The notes under the pieces were generated by a model. That model saw only the letters and a list, made by a program, of their open reading frames with translations, searched no databases and had not been told where the DNA came from. Positions 33,672 to 41,864 of a DNA stretch of 64,000 nt are shown here, in pieces (position 1 is the stretch's first letter; each line of letters starts with the position of its first letter). The position numbers were made by a program, and so were the translations under genes. This DNA is from Bacteroidota bacterium (GTDB lineage Bacteria > Bacteroidota > Bacteroidia > 2-12-FULL-35-15). Location: assembly GCA_947504725.1 (NCBI GenBank), contig CANNHN010000007.1, forward strand, positions 1 through 64,000, in the 5' to 3' direction.

Positions 33672-33762
33672 TTAAGTATTAAGTATCAGGTATCAAGACA
33701 AAAGTACAAAAATGTACAAGAACCCAATTTTCAAATTTTCAAATTTTTTAATTTTCAAATTA
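33672..33762. repeat. Two word tracts in the frr-pyrH gap
   Basis: TTAAGTATTAAGTATCAGGTATCAAG style words at 33672-33697, and repeated TTTTCAAATT words at 33725-33762 extending across the pyrH stop codon. They fill much of the gap. Confidence 0.6.
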
Positions 33763-34467
33763 AAACTCCACTAATGTTCCTACCTTTTCACCTTCTACCA
33801 AGCGTTTTAAGTTCCCTTTTTTATTCATGTCAAAAACAATTATTGGAAGCTTGTTTTCCTTGCAAAGTGTAAAAGCTGTCATATCCATTACTTCTAGTCC
33901 TTTAGAGTAGACTTCTTCAAAAGAAATTGTATCGTATTTTGTTGCAGTTTTATCTTTTTCAGGATCAGCTGTATAAATCCCATCTACACGAGTTCCTTTC
34001 AATACTACATCTGCTTCAATTTCAATCGCTCTTAAAGTTGCAGCTGTGTCGGTAGTGAAATAAGGATTTCCTGTTCCTGCTCCGAAAATTACAACTCGAT
34101 TTTTTTCTAGGTGACGAACTGCTTTTCTGCGGATGAAAGGTTCGCAGATTTGTTCCATTTTAATGGCTGATTGCAAACGAGTTTCTACTCCGGCTTTTTC
34201 TAATGACGACTGCAAGGCCATTGAGTTGATAACTGTAGCAAGCATTCCCATATAATCACCTTGCACTCTATCCATTCCACCTTCAGCAGCTTGTATTCCT
34301 CTGAAAATATTTCCGCCACCAATTACAATAGCTACTTCAACTCCCATTGCAGCTACTTCTTTAATAGCGGCAGCATATTCAGTTAAACGATCGTGATCGA
34401 TTCCAAATTGTTTGTTGCCCATAAGTGATTCACCACTTAGTTTTAGAAGGATGCGTTTGTATTTCAT
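33760..34467 (-). CDS. pyrH: UMP kinase
   Basis: Amino-acid-kinase-fold enzyme converting UMP to UDP, the key step of pyrimidine nucleotide supply. 235 residues. Motifs: [13 protein letters not shown] (phosphate-binding), [45 protein letters not shown] and [13 protein letters not shown]. The start MKYKRILLK is standard. It follows tsf after about 150 bp containing the tsf terminator and a GC-rich repeat, so it may have its own promoter. Confidence 0.97.
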   Translation of the reverse strand: MKYKRILLKLSGESLMGNKQFGIDHDRLTEYAAAIKEVAAMGVEVAIVIGGGNIFRGIQAAEGGMDRVQGDYMGMLATVINSMALQSSLEKAGVETRLQSAIKMEQICEPFIRRKAVRHLEKNRVVIFGAGTGNPYFTTDTAATLRAIEIEADVVLKGTRVDGIYTADPEKDKTATKYDTISFEEVYSKGLEVMDMTAFTLCKENKLPIIVFDMNKKGNLKRLVEGEKVGTLVEF

Positions 34468-34537
34468 AGAATCTGTTTGTAGTTGTTAATTTCTAATGCC
34501 GATGTTTGATTTTAAATTCCATCTTCTTTGTACACGA

Positions 34538-34569
34538 CTCCTTCCCTTTCGGGGAAGGTTGGGATGGGG
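34538..34569. repeat. GC-rich hairpin element between tsf and pyrH
   Basis: CCTTCCC-TTTC-GGGGAAGG hairpin followed by TTGGGATGGGG. Reminiscent of the C-tract/G-tract repeats at 16989 and 27046, and of the element at 39088. Confidence 0.5.
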
Positions 34570-34570
34570 C

Positions 34571-34600
34571 TAAAAAAAAGTCCCGAATAAATCGGGACTA
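34571..34600 (-). terminator. Terminator of tsf
   Basis: AGTCCCGA-ATAAA-TCGGGACT stem, followed on the minus strand by TTTTTTTTA. It lies 16 nt after the tsf stop. Confidence 0.85.
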
Positions 34601-34615
34601 AAAATATATAACTAA

Positions 34616-35452
34616 TTAACTTAAAGCGATTCGTTTGAATCCTGTTACTGTTAATCCTTTTTCAGATTCGTTCAAATATTGAGCGATCGTTTTTTTATTG
34701 TCTTTGATAAACTCTTGGTTCAATAAAGTAGATTCTTTGTAGAACTTATTTAATTTACCCATTGCAATTTTTTCAAGCATTTCTTCTGGTTTCCCTTCTT
34801 CACGAGCTTGTTCTTTACCTACTTCAATTTCACGCTTAATTGTGTCAGCATCTACATCGCCTTTGTCAACAGCTACTGGAGCCATTGCAGCAACTTGCAT
34901 TGCTACATCTTTTGCAACATCAGCATTTACAGTTGTAGAAGAAAATCCTACAATGTTCGCTAATCTGTTTCCTGGATGGTTGTATGAAAAAACGAATGGT
35001 GCTTCTATAGTCTCGAATTTAGTTAATTCAATTTTTTCTCCGATAACACCGGTTTGCTCAATTAATTTTTCAGCAATAGAAATTTTAGCATCATATGGCA
35101 ATGCTTTTAATTCATCAGCAGTTTTTGCATTTTTCTCAACAGCTATATCTAAAATTGCGTTTGTCATTTTAATGAATTCTGCATTGATAGCAACGAAATC
35201 TGTTTCACAGTTAATTGCTAAAACTACTGCACGTTTGTTATCAGCAGTAACCTTAGAAAGAACAACGCCTTCCTTAGACTCTCTATCGCCACGGTTAGCA
35301 GCTACTTTTTGTCCTTTTTTACGTAATTCATCAATTGCCTTTTCGAAATCACCTTCTGCTTCAGTTAAAGCTTTTTTGCAATCCATCATACCGGCACCGG
35401 TCATTTGTCTTAGCTTATTAATATCTGCTGCTGTAATCGTCATTGTTGTCAT
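34616..35452 (-). CDS. tsf: Elongation factor Ts
   Basis: Nucleotide exchange factor for EF-Tu. 278 residues. N-terminal UBA-type module (INKLRQMTGAGMMDCKKALTEAEGDFEKAIDELRKKG) and the core contact TDFVAINAEFIKMTN with EF-Tu are present. The core is intact and of typical length. It is separated from rpsB by 115 bp that contain an inverted repeat, which is unusual spacing for this pair. An alternative start four residues in (MTITAAD) is possible. Confidence 0.97.
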   Translation of the reverse strand: MTTMTITAADINKLRQMTGAGMMDCKKALTEAEGDFEKAIDELRKKGQKVAANRGDRESKEGVVLSKVTADNKRAVVLAINCETDFVAINAEFIKMTNAILDIAVEKNAKTADELKALPYDAKISIAEKLIEQTGVIGEKIELTKFETIEAPFVFSYNHPGNRLANIVGFSSTTVNADVAKDVAMQVAAMAPVAVDKGDVDADTIKREIEVGKEQAREEGKPEEMLEKIAMGKLNKFYKESTLLNQEFIKDNKKTIAQYLNESEKGLTVTGFKRIALS

Positions 35453-35487
35453 TTTTTATAGTATTGAAGATATGAGATTTTATATAT

Positions 35488-35552
35488 TAGATGAGCTAGG
35501 GTAAAAAATTTGAGACGTAATTTTTAATCTCACGTCTCAAATCTCTCATCTA
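35488..35552. repeat. Nested inverted repeat between rpsB and tsf
   Basis: Inner arms ATTTGAGACGT (35508-35518) and ACGTCTCAAAT (35532-35542) with a 13-nt spacer, flanked by outer arms TAGATGAG (35488-35495) and CTCATCTA (35545-35552). In RNA it would form a long hairpin in the gap. Confidence 0.75.
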
Positions 35553-35567
35553 AATTTTATCTATTTG

Positions 35568-36407
35568 TTAACTATTAATTTTTCTTCTTGGTTTTTTTCC
35601 TGGTCCTTTTGCTTCACCATCATTTGATGATTTTACTTTAGCACCATCACCTAATTGCTCAGCTTCATCACGAGAAGATTTTGTTCCTTCTTTTTCTTCA
35701 GCTAAAGTTTCTTTATCCACTTTGCGTTCAGCTAAACCTTCTTCAATTGCTTTAGTAATGATACCAGTAATTAAAGCGATAGAAGTAGAAGCATCATCAT
35801 TTGCTGGAATTGCAAAATCAACTGCATTTGGATCTGAGTTTGTATCAACAATTGCAAATGTTGGGATGTTTAATCTTTTTGCTTCTGCAACTGCGATGTG
35901 TTCTTTTGAAATATCAACGATGAACAAAGCTGCTGGTAAACGACTAAGGTCAACAATTGAACCTAAGTTGATTTCTAATTTAGCACGCTCACGAGAAATT
36001 TGTAATTTTTCTTTTTTAGAAATATTATCAAATGTTCCATCAGTACTCATCTTATCAATAGTAGCCATTTTCTTAACTGCTTTACGGATAGTTGCAAAGT
36101 TAGTTAACATACCACCTGGCCAACGCTCAGTAACATAAGGCATACCAATTGCTTTTACTTTATCAGCAACGATATCTTTTGCTTGTTTTTTTGTAGCAAC
36201 AAATAAAATCTTTTTTCCAGATTTTGCAATTTGTTTCAAAGCATCTGCTGCTTCGTCCACTTTCACAACTGTTTTATTTAAGTCGATAATATGAATACCA
36301 TTTTTTTCTGTGAAGATATAAGGAGCCATTGCTGGATTCCATTTTCTTTTTAAGTGACCGAAGTGAGATCCAGCCTCTAATAAATCGTTGAAATTTGTTC
36401 TTGACAT
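35568..36407 (-). CDS. rpsB: 30S ribosomal protein S2
   Basis: 279 residues. The S2 signature LLEAGSHFGHLKRKWNP and the following IYTEKNGIHIIDL-type strand are clear (here YIFTEKNGIHIIDLNKT). The core ends about residue 230; a basic, low-complexity tail follows (SSNDGEAKGPGKKPRRK), often seen in Bacteroidota S2. Head of the rpsB-tsf pair; rpsI lies 46 bp upstream on the same strand. Confidence 0.97.
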   Translation of the reverse strand: MSRTNFNDLLEAGSHFGHLKRKWNPAMAPYIFTEKNGIHIIDLNKTVVKVDEAADALKQIAKSGKKILFVATKKQAKDIVADKVKAIGMPYVTERWPGGMLTNFATIRKAVKKMATIDKMSTDGTFDNISKKEKLQISRERAKLEINLGSIVDLSRLPAALFIVDISKEHIAVAEAKRLNIPTFAIVDTNSDPNAVDFAIPANDDASTSIALITGIITKAIEEGLAERKVDKETLAEEKEGTKSSRDEAEQLGDGAKVKSSNDGEAKGPGKKPRRKINS

Positions 36408-36453
36408 TTCGTCTTTAATTTAATGTTAATTAATACTGTGTTGAAGATTGATC

Positions 36454-36840
36454 TTAACGTTTACTGAATTGGAAACGCTTACGAGCTTTTTTCTGACCCG
36501 GTTTTTTACGCTCAACCATTTTAGGATTACGTGTCATTAAGCTTTCTGCTTTTAACAAAGGCTTAAGATTTGCATCCGTTTCTACTAAAGCACGAGCAAT
36601 TGCCAATCTAACAGCTTCTGCTTGTCCTGTTACCCCGCCCCCTTTTACATTTACTTTTACATCAAACTGATCCATTGTTTTTGTAACAGCGAACGCTTGT
36701 GTAACTTTGTATTGTAAAACGGATGTTGTGAAGTACGCTTTGTAATCTTTATTGTTGATTACAATTTCGCCACTTCCTTTTTGCACATATGCACGTGCTA
36801 CAGCGGTTTTTCTTCTACCAAGAGTATTTACTACTTCCAT
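36454..36840 (-). CDS. rpsI: 30S ribosomal protein S9
   Basis: 128 residues. GRRKTAVARAYVQKGSGEIVINNK at the start, GGGVTGQAEAVRLAIARAL in the middle and the conserved KKPGQKKARKRFQFSKR end, whose tail reaches the P-site tRNA in the ribosome. Follows rplM with a gap of 5 bp, the usual L13-S9 operon. Confidence 0.98.
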   Translation of the reverse strand: MEVVNTLGRRKTAVARAYVQKGSGEIVINNKDYKAYFTTSVLQYKVTQAFAVTKTMDQFDVKVNVKGGGVTGQAEAVRLAIARALVETDANLKPLLKAESLMTRNPKMVERKKPGQKKARKRFQFSKR

Positions 36841-36845
36841 TTTTA

Positions 36846-37301
36846 TTATTTAATTGTATTTATTTTGATTTGTTTCGGTTGTTGAGCTGCATGAGGATGT
36901 TCTGCACCTGCGTAGATAAATACATTTCTTCTTAATGCATCACCCAATTTGTTTTTTGGTAACATACCACTAACGGCCATTCTAACAATCTCAGTTGGAC
37001 GTTTTGTTAAAAGTAATTTAGGCGTTGCAAAACGTTGTCCCCCTGGATAACCAGTGTGACGAACATATTCTTTTTCAGCTACCTTGTTGCCAGTCAATTT
37101 GATTTTTTCTGCATTGATGATAATCACGTTATCACCTGTGTCTACGTGAGGAGTAAAGTTTACTTTGTCTTTTCCTCTTAAAATGTAAGCTACGTTTGAC
37201 GCTAAACGACCTAATACTTCGTTTTCTGCATCTACGATAACCCATCCTTTTGTAACAGTTTCTTTACTTGCTGAAACCGTTTTGTAACTAATTGCTTCCA
37301 C
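36846..37301 (-). CDS. rplM: 50S ribosomal protein L13
   Basis: 151 residues. WVIVDAENEVLGRLAS, the L13 core YILRGKDKVNFTPHVDTGDNVIIINA, and RMAVSGMLPKNKLGDALRRNV...YAGAEHPHAAQQP are all typical. It is the first gene of the block, and the promoter lies at 37359-37390. Confidence 0.98.
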   Translation of the reverse strand: MEAISYKTVSASKETVTKGWVIVDAENEVLGRLASNVAYILRGKDKVNFTPHVDTGDNVIIINAEKIKLTGNKVAEKEYVRHTGYPGGQRFATPKLLLTKRPTEIVRMAVSGMLPKNKLGDALRRNVFIYAGAEHPHAAQQPKQIKINTIK

Positions 37302-37358
37302 TGTATTTAGATATTAATTTATGTACTAAAAATGCCGTATTTTTCTTAAAACGGGACG

Positions 37359-37390
37359 CGAAGATAAGCACATTTTTATTTCTAGCAAAA
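37359..37390 (-). promoter_or_regulatory. Promoter of the rplM operon
   Basis: Minus strand: TTTTG (37390-37386), 19 nt, then TATCTTCG (37366-37359), one mismatch to the -7 consensus. The predicted leader is about 50 nt. Confidence 0.55.
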
Positions 37391-37462
37391 TAATTCACAA
37401 ATAAATGTTCATTATTAATGCTCGTAATGGGCTTTTATACATTTTACAAACCCTATATTGTC

Positions 37463-37514
37463 CGTTTTTGATCAATTTCCTTGTTTGATTAAAATCGTCA
37501 AAAACGATGATTTT
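37463..37514 (+). promoter_or_regulatory. Possible alternative hairpins in the hemA leader
   Basis: CGTTTTTGA (37463-37471) pairs with TCAAAAACG (37498-37506). AAAATCGT (37491-37498) pairs with ACGATGATTTT (37504-37514, with a bulge). The two use overlapping sequence and exclude each other. Confidence 0.3.
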
Positions 37515-37745
37515 AGCTATATTTTTCTTGTAAATGACGCAAAACTGGTAAAAATGATGATTTTTTGCTCAAAAAACATCTTTTTTGTCAAGCTCTTCTT
37601 TCCTTCTTTTTGACCTGTTTTTTTATTTCCTAATTCTTTGCCTCTGATTTTCAGTTATTCAATTTTCTTAAATCTCTTTTTATGAAAGAATCAATCTTAT
37701 GGCCTGAATAGTCGTTATTTAAAATCTTTCTATTTAAGTGTTCTG

Positions 37746-37755
37746 ACACTAGTGT
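37746..37755. promoter_or_regulatory. Perfect 10-bp palindrome upstream of hemA
   Basis: ACACTAGTGT, 51 bp before the hemA start, within TGACACTAGTGTGACA. It could be a regulator's operator; there is no proof. Confidence 0.3.
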
Positions 37756-37806
37756 GACAATTCTATAAAGAATCATTCTCAATTTTGTAGACCAAATAGA
37801 AAACGC

Positions 37807-39042
37807 TTGAACAAGTTTAAAATAATAGCATTTACACATAAAACAACTGATGTTAACGATATCGGGAAATTGCATGTGGAAGATCATCAAGCTAGTGAAA
37901 AACTAGCCTTGGTAAAAGCGGTTATGGATATTGAGGAGTTGCTTTACTTGAGTACTTGTAATCGTGTGGAGTTTATGATTTCTGTTGATCAGGAAATCGA
38001 TGACAATTTTCTAGAAGGATTTTTTAAGGCGTTTAATGAAAATTGGAACGCGGAATATATTGATTGGGTGTTAAACAATGTTCAGGTTTTTGAAGGAGAA
38101 GATGCACTTCGTCATTTATTCAATGTTGCTTCTTCTATTGATTCATTAGTTGTAGGAGAAAGAGAAATAATTACTCAAGTTCGCAACGCGTATGAAAAAT
38201 GTGATGGATATGGATTGACTGGTGATCTCATTCGCCTTGTTGTGAAAAAAACCATTGAAACAGCAAAAGAGATTTATACAGAGACTAACATTGCTAGAAA
38301 TCCAGTTTCTGTTGTTTCACTTGCATATAGAAAACTACGTTCACTCAATATAAAAAAGGATGCTCGTTTTATTGTTATCGGTTCAGGTGTTACCAATACT
38401 ACCATGGCGCAATATCTTAAAAAGCACAAGTTCGCCAACTTTACAATCTTTAACCGTACGGTTGCTAATGCTCAAAAGCTGGCAGCTGAACTAAATGGAA
38501 AAGCATTTCCGCTTTCTGAACTCACTAATTATAAAGAAGGGTTTGATATTATATTGACTTGCACAGGTTCTTCTCAAAGCGTTATCACTCTTGAGTTGTA
38601 CAAAAGCCTTGTTGGAAGTGATACTTCTCAAAAAGTAGTAATCGATCTTGCTATTCCAAACGATTTAGATGCAGAAATTCTGAATAACTACGATGTGAAT
38701 TTAATTGCGGTCAATAACCTTCAAGAAATTGCAAAAGAAAATTTAAAAGCTAGGGAACAAGAATTGGATACTTGTAAAGTTATTATCGAAGCAAACATTT
38801 ATGAATTCCGCCAGATATTAAAAACTCGAAAAGTGGAATTGGCAATGAGTGAAGTTCCGAAAAAAGTGAAAGAGATTCGTGAAACAGCAAATGAAGTTTT
38901 TGCAAAAGAATTAAATGCATTAAATCCTGAATCAAAAGAAGTGTTGGATAAAATAATTTCTTACATGGAAAAAAAATACATCAGCGTTCCTATGAAAATG
39001 GCAAAAGATATTTTAATAGAAGATTCAAAAACAAAATGGTAG
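37807..39042 (+). CDS. hemA: Glutamyl-tRNA reductase
   Basis: First committed enzyme of the C5 heme pathway: NADPH reduction of glutamyl-tRNA to glutamate-1-semialdehyde. Catalytic C51 (YLSTCNRVEF), LVVGEREIITQVRNAYE, the NADP-binding IVIGSGVTNTTMAQYL, and a C-terminal dimerisation region are visible. 411 residues. The start is TTG (MNKFKIIAFTHKTT is the usual N-terminus); no ATG lies at that point. First gene of hemA, hemC-hemD, hemB, all on the plus strand; the next enzyme HemL is not in the window. Confidence 0.95.
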   Translation: MNKFKIIAFTHKTTDVNDIGKLHVEDHQASEKLALVKAVMDIEELLYLSTCNRVEFMISVDQEIDDNFLEGFFKAFNENWNAEYIDWVLNNVQVFEGEDALRHLFNVASSIDSLVVGEREIITQVRNAYEKCDGYGLTGDLIRLVVKKTIETAKEIYTETNIARNPVSVVSLAYRKLRSLNIKKDARFIVIGSGVTNTTMAQYLKKHKFANFTIFNRTVANAQKLAAELNGKAFPLSELTNYKEGFDIILTCTGSSQSVITLELYKSLVGSDTSQKVVIDLAIPNDLDAEILNNYDVNLIAVNNLQEIAKENLKAREQELDTCKVIIEANIYEFRQILKTRKVELAMSEVPKKVKEIRETANEVFAKELNALNPESKEVLDKIISYMEKKYISVPMKMAKDILIEDSKTKW

Positions 39043-39087
39043 AGTCAGTAAAGATTTTATTTAAAGAAAATTAATATTACGAAGCGT

Positions 39088-39119
39088 GTCCCCCTCACCG
39101 AGGGGGCAGGGGGAGGAAA
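39088..39119. repeat. GC-rich hairpin element between hemA and hemC-hemD
   Basis: CCCCCTC-ACC-GAGGGGG hairpin, followed by CAGGGGGAGG. Same style as 34538 and 16989. Confidence 0.55.
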
Positions 39120-39128
39120 AAAACATCA

Positions 39129-40691
39129 ATGGAAAGAAAAATTATCATAGGTAGCAGAGGAAGTGATTTAGCAATGTGGCAAGCTAATTATGTATTGCGC
39201 AAAGTTCAGAAACTTGGATTAACAGCTGAAATAAAAATTATCACAACACAAGGTGATGCCGTTCAGGATTTGAGTTTTGACAAACTGGAAGGGAAAGGTT
39301 TTTTTACAAAAGAAATTGAAGAAGCACTTTTAAATAAAGAAATCGACTTAGCTGTTCATTCGCATAAAGATTTGCCAACTACTTCGCCTGAAGGATTAAA
39401 AATTGCTGCTGTCTCCGAACGGGAAGATGCTGCCGAACTAATTTTGATTCGAAAAGAGTGTGTCGACAATGCACAGAAATATTCTTTTTCAAAAAATGCA
39501 ATTGTTGGAACTTCTTCGGCTAGAAGAAAATCACAATTGCTTGCATTTAGAAAAGATATTACCATTGAAGACCTAAGAGGAAATGTACCAACACGCATTC
39601 AAAAATTACGCGATAAAAATTACGATGCGATTATGTTAGCTGCAGCTGGTGTAGAACGTTTACGCATCGATTTAAGTGAATTTAAAGTTTTGCGATTAGA
39701 CCCAAAAGAATTTATTCCTGCTCCAGCTCAAGGTGTTTTGGGATTGCAAATCCGTGAAGATGATCATGAATTATTTGAATATATTCATAAATTAAACTCG
39801 GAAAAAGTAGAAGATACAATTGGTATTGAACGAAAAGTGTTGAATTTGTTTGATGGTGGTTGCTCTTTGCCATTAGGAGTGTTTTGCATCAAAGAAGAAA
39901 ACAAATTTAAAGTATGGACATCCAAAGCCGATACATGGAACGCAATGCCGAAGCGTTTATATTTTGAATCGTTTACAACGGATGGGTTTGCACAAAAAAT
40001 TGTGAATCGATTAAATGCAATCAAAGGATGTTCTGTTTTGATTACTCGCGATTTAAAAGAGGATTCTTTTTTCAAAAATGTATTAGAAGGAAACGGATAT
40101 AAAGTTGAAGGGATTTCTTTTATCGAAACAAAAAAGGTAAGTATACTTTCTGTTCCGCAAGCAGATTGGGTATTCTTTGCGAGTTCTAACGCTGTGGATT
40201 ATTTCTTTAATCAGAATCCGGAATTAAAATCAAAAACAAAATTCGGAGTAATTGGAAAATCTACCGAACAGGAATTAAAAAAGCATAACAGAAACGCTGC
40301 ATTTGTTGGTTCTGTTCCAGATACAAAAGTGGTAGGCAAGAAATTCGCAAAAACAGTTGGCGATGAAACAGTTTTGTTTCCACAAGCAAAAGGCGGATTA
40401 AGAACCATTCAACAACAGTTTGAAGATGCATCTAAACTTACCGACTTAGTAGTTTACGAAACAGTAAAAAAAGAAAATGCAAAATTACCAGATGCAGAAA
40501 TTCTAGTTTTCACAAGTCCGTCAAACGTAGAATCCTTTTTCGAGAAGACAAAAATTTCTTCGACACAAAAAGTAATTGCAATAGGAAAATCAACAGAAAA
40601 AAAATTAACAGAACACGGAGTGCAAAATTGTTTGCTACCAGCATCATTTGATGAAGTTGGTTTGGCAGAAGCTGTTTTTGGGATTCAATAG
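39129..40691 (+). CDS. hemCD: Hydroxymethylbilane synthase fused to uroporphyrinogen-III synthase
   Basis: 520 residues carrying two successive heme-pathway enzymes. HemC (1-300): IIGSRGSDLAMWQ, LAVHSHKDLPT, GTSSARRKSQLL, and the dipyrromethane cofactor cysteine C245 in FDGGCSLPLG. HemD (about 305-520): the two-lobe open fold with VLITRDLKEDSFF, VFFASSNAVDYFF, VVYETVKKE and ILVFTSPSNVESFF. The fusion would hand the unstable linear tetrapyrrole directly to the cyclising enzyme. Its stop codon's last base is the first base of the small repeat element at 40691-40826, which separates it from hemB. Confidence 0.94.
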   Translation: MERKIIIGSRGSDLAMWQANYVLRKVQKLGLTAEIKIITTQGDAVQDLSFDKLEGKGFFTKEIEEALLNKEIDLAVHSHKDLPTTSPEGLKIAAVSEREDAAELILIRKECVDNAQKYSFSKNAIVGTSSARRKSQLLAFRKDITIEDLRGNVPTRIQKLRDKNYDAIMLAAAGVERLRIDLSEFKVLRLDPKEFIPAPAQGVLGLQIREDDHELFEYIHKLNSEKVEDTIGIERKVLNLFDGGCSLPLGVFCIKEENKFKVWTSKADTWNAMPKRLYFESFTTDGFAQKIVNRLNAIKGCSVLITRDLKEDSFFKNVLEGNGYKVEGISFIETKKVSILSVPQADWVFFASSNAVDYFFNQNPELKSKTKFGVIGKSTEQELKKHNRNAAFVGSVPDTKVVGKKFAKTVGDETVLFPQAKGGLRTIQQQFEDASKLTDLVVYETVKKENAKLPDAEILVFTSPSNVESFFEKTKISSTQKVIAIGKSTEKKLTEHGVQNCLLPASFDEVGLAEAVFGIQ

Positions 40692-40826
40692 GAACGCAGA
40701 TCAATTAAGATTTTTATGATTAAAATGGATAAAATATTTAGTGCGTTAAGTAAATCATAAGTTATCATAAACCAACAAAGAAAAAAATCTTATTTTATCA
40801 TAACCATCATAAAAAATCAGCGTTCC
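40691..40826. mobile_element. MITE-like element with the GxxExxY-element ends
   Basis: 136 bp. The left end (40691-40720) matches the 30-bp end of the element at 46132-46664 at 28 of 30 positions. The right end (40806-40826) is its inverted form with nine bases missing and one change. AATA lies directly on both sides (40687-40690 and 40827-40830), a possible target duplication. It holds no gene and lies between hemC-hemD and hemB. Confidence 0.75.
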
Positions 40827-40841
40827 AATAATACTTAGCAT

Positions 40842-41813
40842 ATGCAAGCACAACGTCCAAGAAGATTAAGAAAAAATGCAATCGTTCGTGAAATGGTTGC
40901 TGAAACACGTCTTTCAAAAGATATGTTTATCTACCCTTATTTTGTGGTGGATGGAAAAAATGTAGTTCATGGTATAGATGCCATGCCAGGAATTAATCAT
41001 TATTCGGTAGACGAATTGGTGAAGGATGTAGAGAAAGGTTTGAAAATTGGCATCAACAAAATTTTATTGTTTGGAGTTGGTGAACAAAAAACAGAAGATG
41101 CTAGTTCATCGTTCAGTAACAACTCCATTGTTGTGAAAGCAGTAAAAGCATTGAAAGAAAAATTTGGAGAAAGTTTATATGTGATTACAGATGTTTGTGT
41201 ATGCGCATATACAACTCACGGACATTGTGGAATTTTACACGATGAATATGTGCATAACGATTCGTCCGTTGAAGTCTTGGCAAAAATGGCACTCGCGCAC
41301 GCACAAGCAGGAGCGGATATGGTTGCGCCAAGTGATATGATGGATGGTAGAATAGGAGCGATGCGCGAATTGTTAGATAACAACGGTTTTGAGAATACAG
41401 CTATCATGTCGTATTCTATAAAATATTCTTCAGCGTATTATGGTCCGTTCCGCGAAGCAGCAGATTCTGCTCCACAAAAAGGCGACAGAAAATCCTATCA
41501 GATGGATTTCCGAAATGGAAACGAATCGATGACAGAAGGATTATTGGATGAAGCAGAAGGAGCAGATGTTTTAATGGTGAAACCTGCCTTGGCTTATATG
41601 GATGTGATTTTTAATTTACGTCAGCATACACTTTTACCTATTGCCTGTTACAATGTTTCTGGTGAATACTCTATGGTAAAAGCTGCAGCGCAAAAGGGCT
41701 GGATTGATGAACAGAAAATTGTAATGGAAAACATGCACGCGTTTGCAAGAGCCGGAGCGAATATTATTATCACGTATCATACGAAGGATATTTTTGAAAA
41801 AAACTGGATTTAA
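40842..41813 (+). CDS. hemB: Porphobilinogen synthase (delta-aminolevulinic acid dehydratase)
   Basis: Joins two 5-aminolevulinate molecules to porphobilinogen. 323 residues. N-terminus RPRRLRKNAIVREMVAET, zinc-type cysteines in DVCVCAYTTHGHCG, and the Schiff-base lysine pair in SYSIKYSSAYYGPFREA and VLMVKPALAYMD are all present. The cysteine-rich loop indicates the zinc-dependent class. It lies 15 bp after the small element that follows hemC-hemD. Confidence 0.97.
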   Translation: MQAQRPRRLRKNAIVREMVAETRLSKDMFIYPYFVVDGKNVVHGIDAMPGINHYSVDELVKDVEKGLKIGINKILLFGVGEQKTEDASSSFSNNSIVVKAVKALKEKFGESLYVITDVCVCAYTTHGHCGILHDEYVHNDSSVEVLAKMALAHAQAGADMVAPSDMMDGRIGAMRELLDNNGFENTAIMSYSIKYSSAYYGPFREAADSAPQKGDRKSYQMDFRNGNESMTEGLLDEAEGADVLMVKPALAYMDVIFNLRQHTLLPIACYNVSGEYSMVKAAAQKGWIDEQKIVMENMHAFARAGANIIITYHTKDIFEKNWI

Positions 41814-41814
41814 T

Positions 41815-41850
41815 TAATGTGCTAATTATTAATTTGCTAATGTGCCAATT
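41815..41850. repeat. Short-word tract after hemB
   Basis: Reiterates TAATGTGC, GCTAATTATTAATTTGCTAATGTGC and CCAATTA, in the gap before the next gene. Confidence 0.55.
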
Positions 41851-41864
41851 AAAATAATCATACG

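Larger units (their letters stand above)
37302..37806. other. 505-bp divergent gap between rplM and hemA
   Basis: Contains the rplM promoter at its left end, then A/T-rich DNA without a recognisable gene, an alternative-hairpin segment at 37463-37514 and a 10-bp palindrome ACACTAGTGT at 37746-37755. The DNA strand that leads to hemA is much longer than the usual leader here. Confidence 0.75.

Noticed and set aside
34842-35504. 220-codon open frame opposite tsf
   Set aside because: It is antisense to the complete, well-conserved EF-Ts gene; the product is rich in Ser, Ala and Phe and has no domain. Shadow of the coding strand.
37746-37755. Named operator upstream of hemA
   Set aside because: ACACTAGTGT is a perfect palindrome, but a 10-bp palindrome can arise by chance in 500 bp and no matching regulator gene is adjacent. 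Listed only as a low-confidence site.
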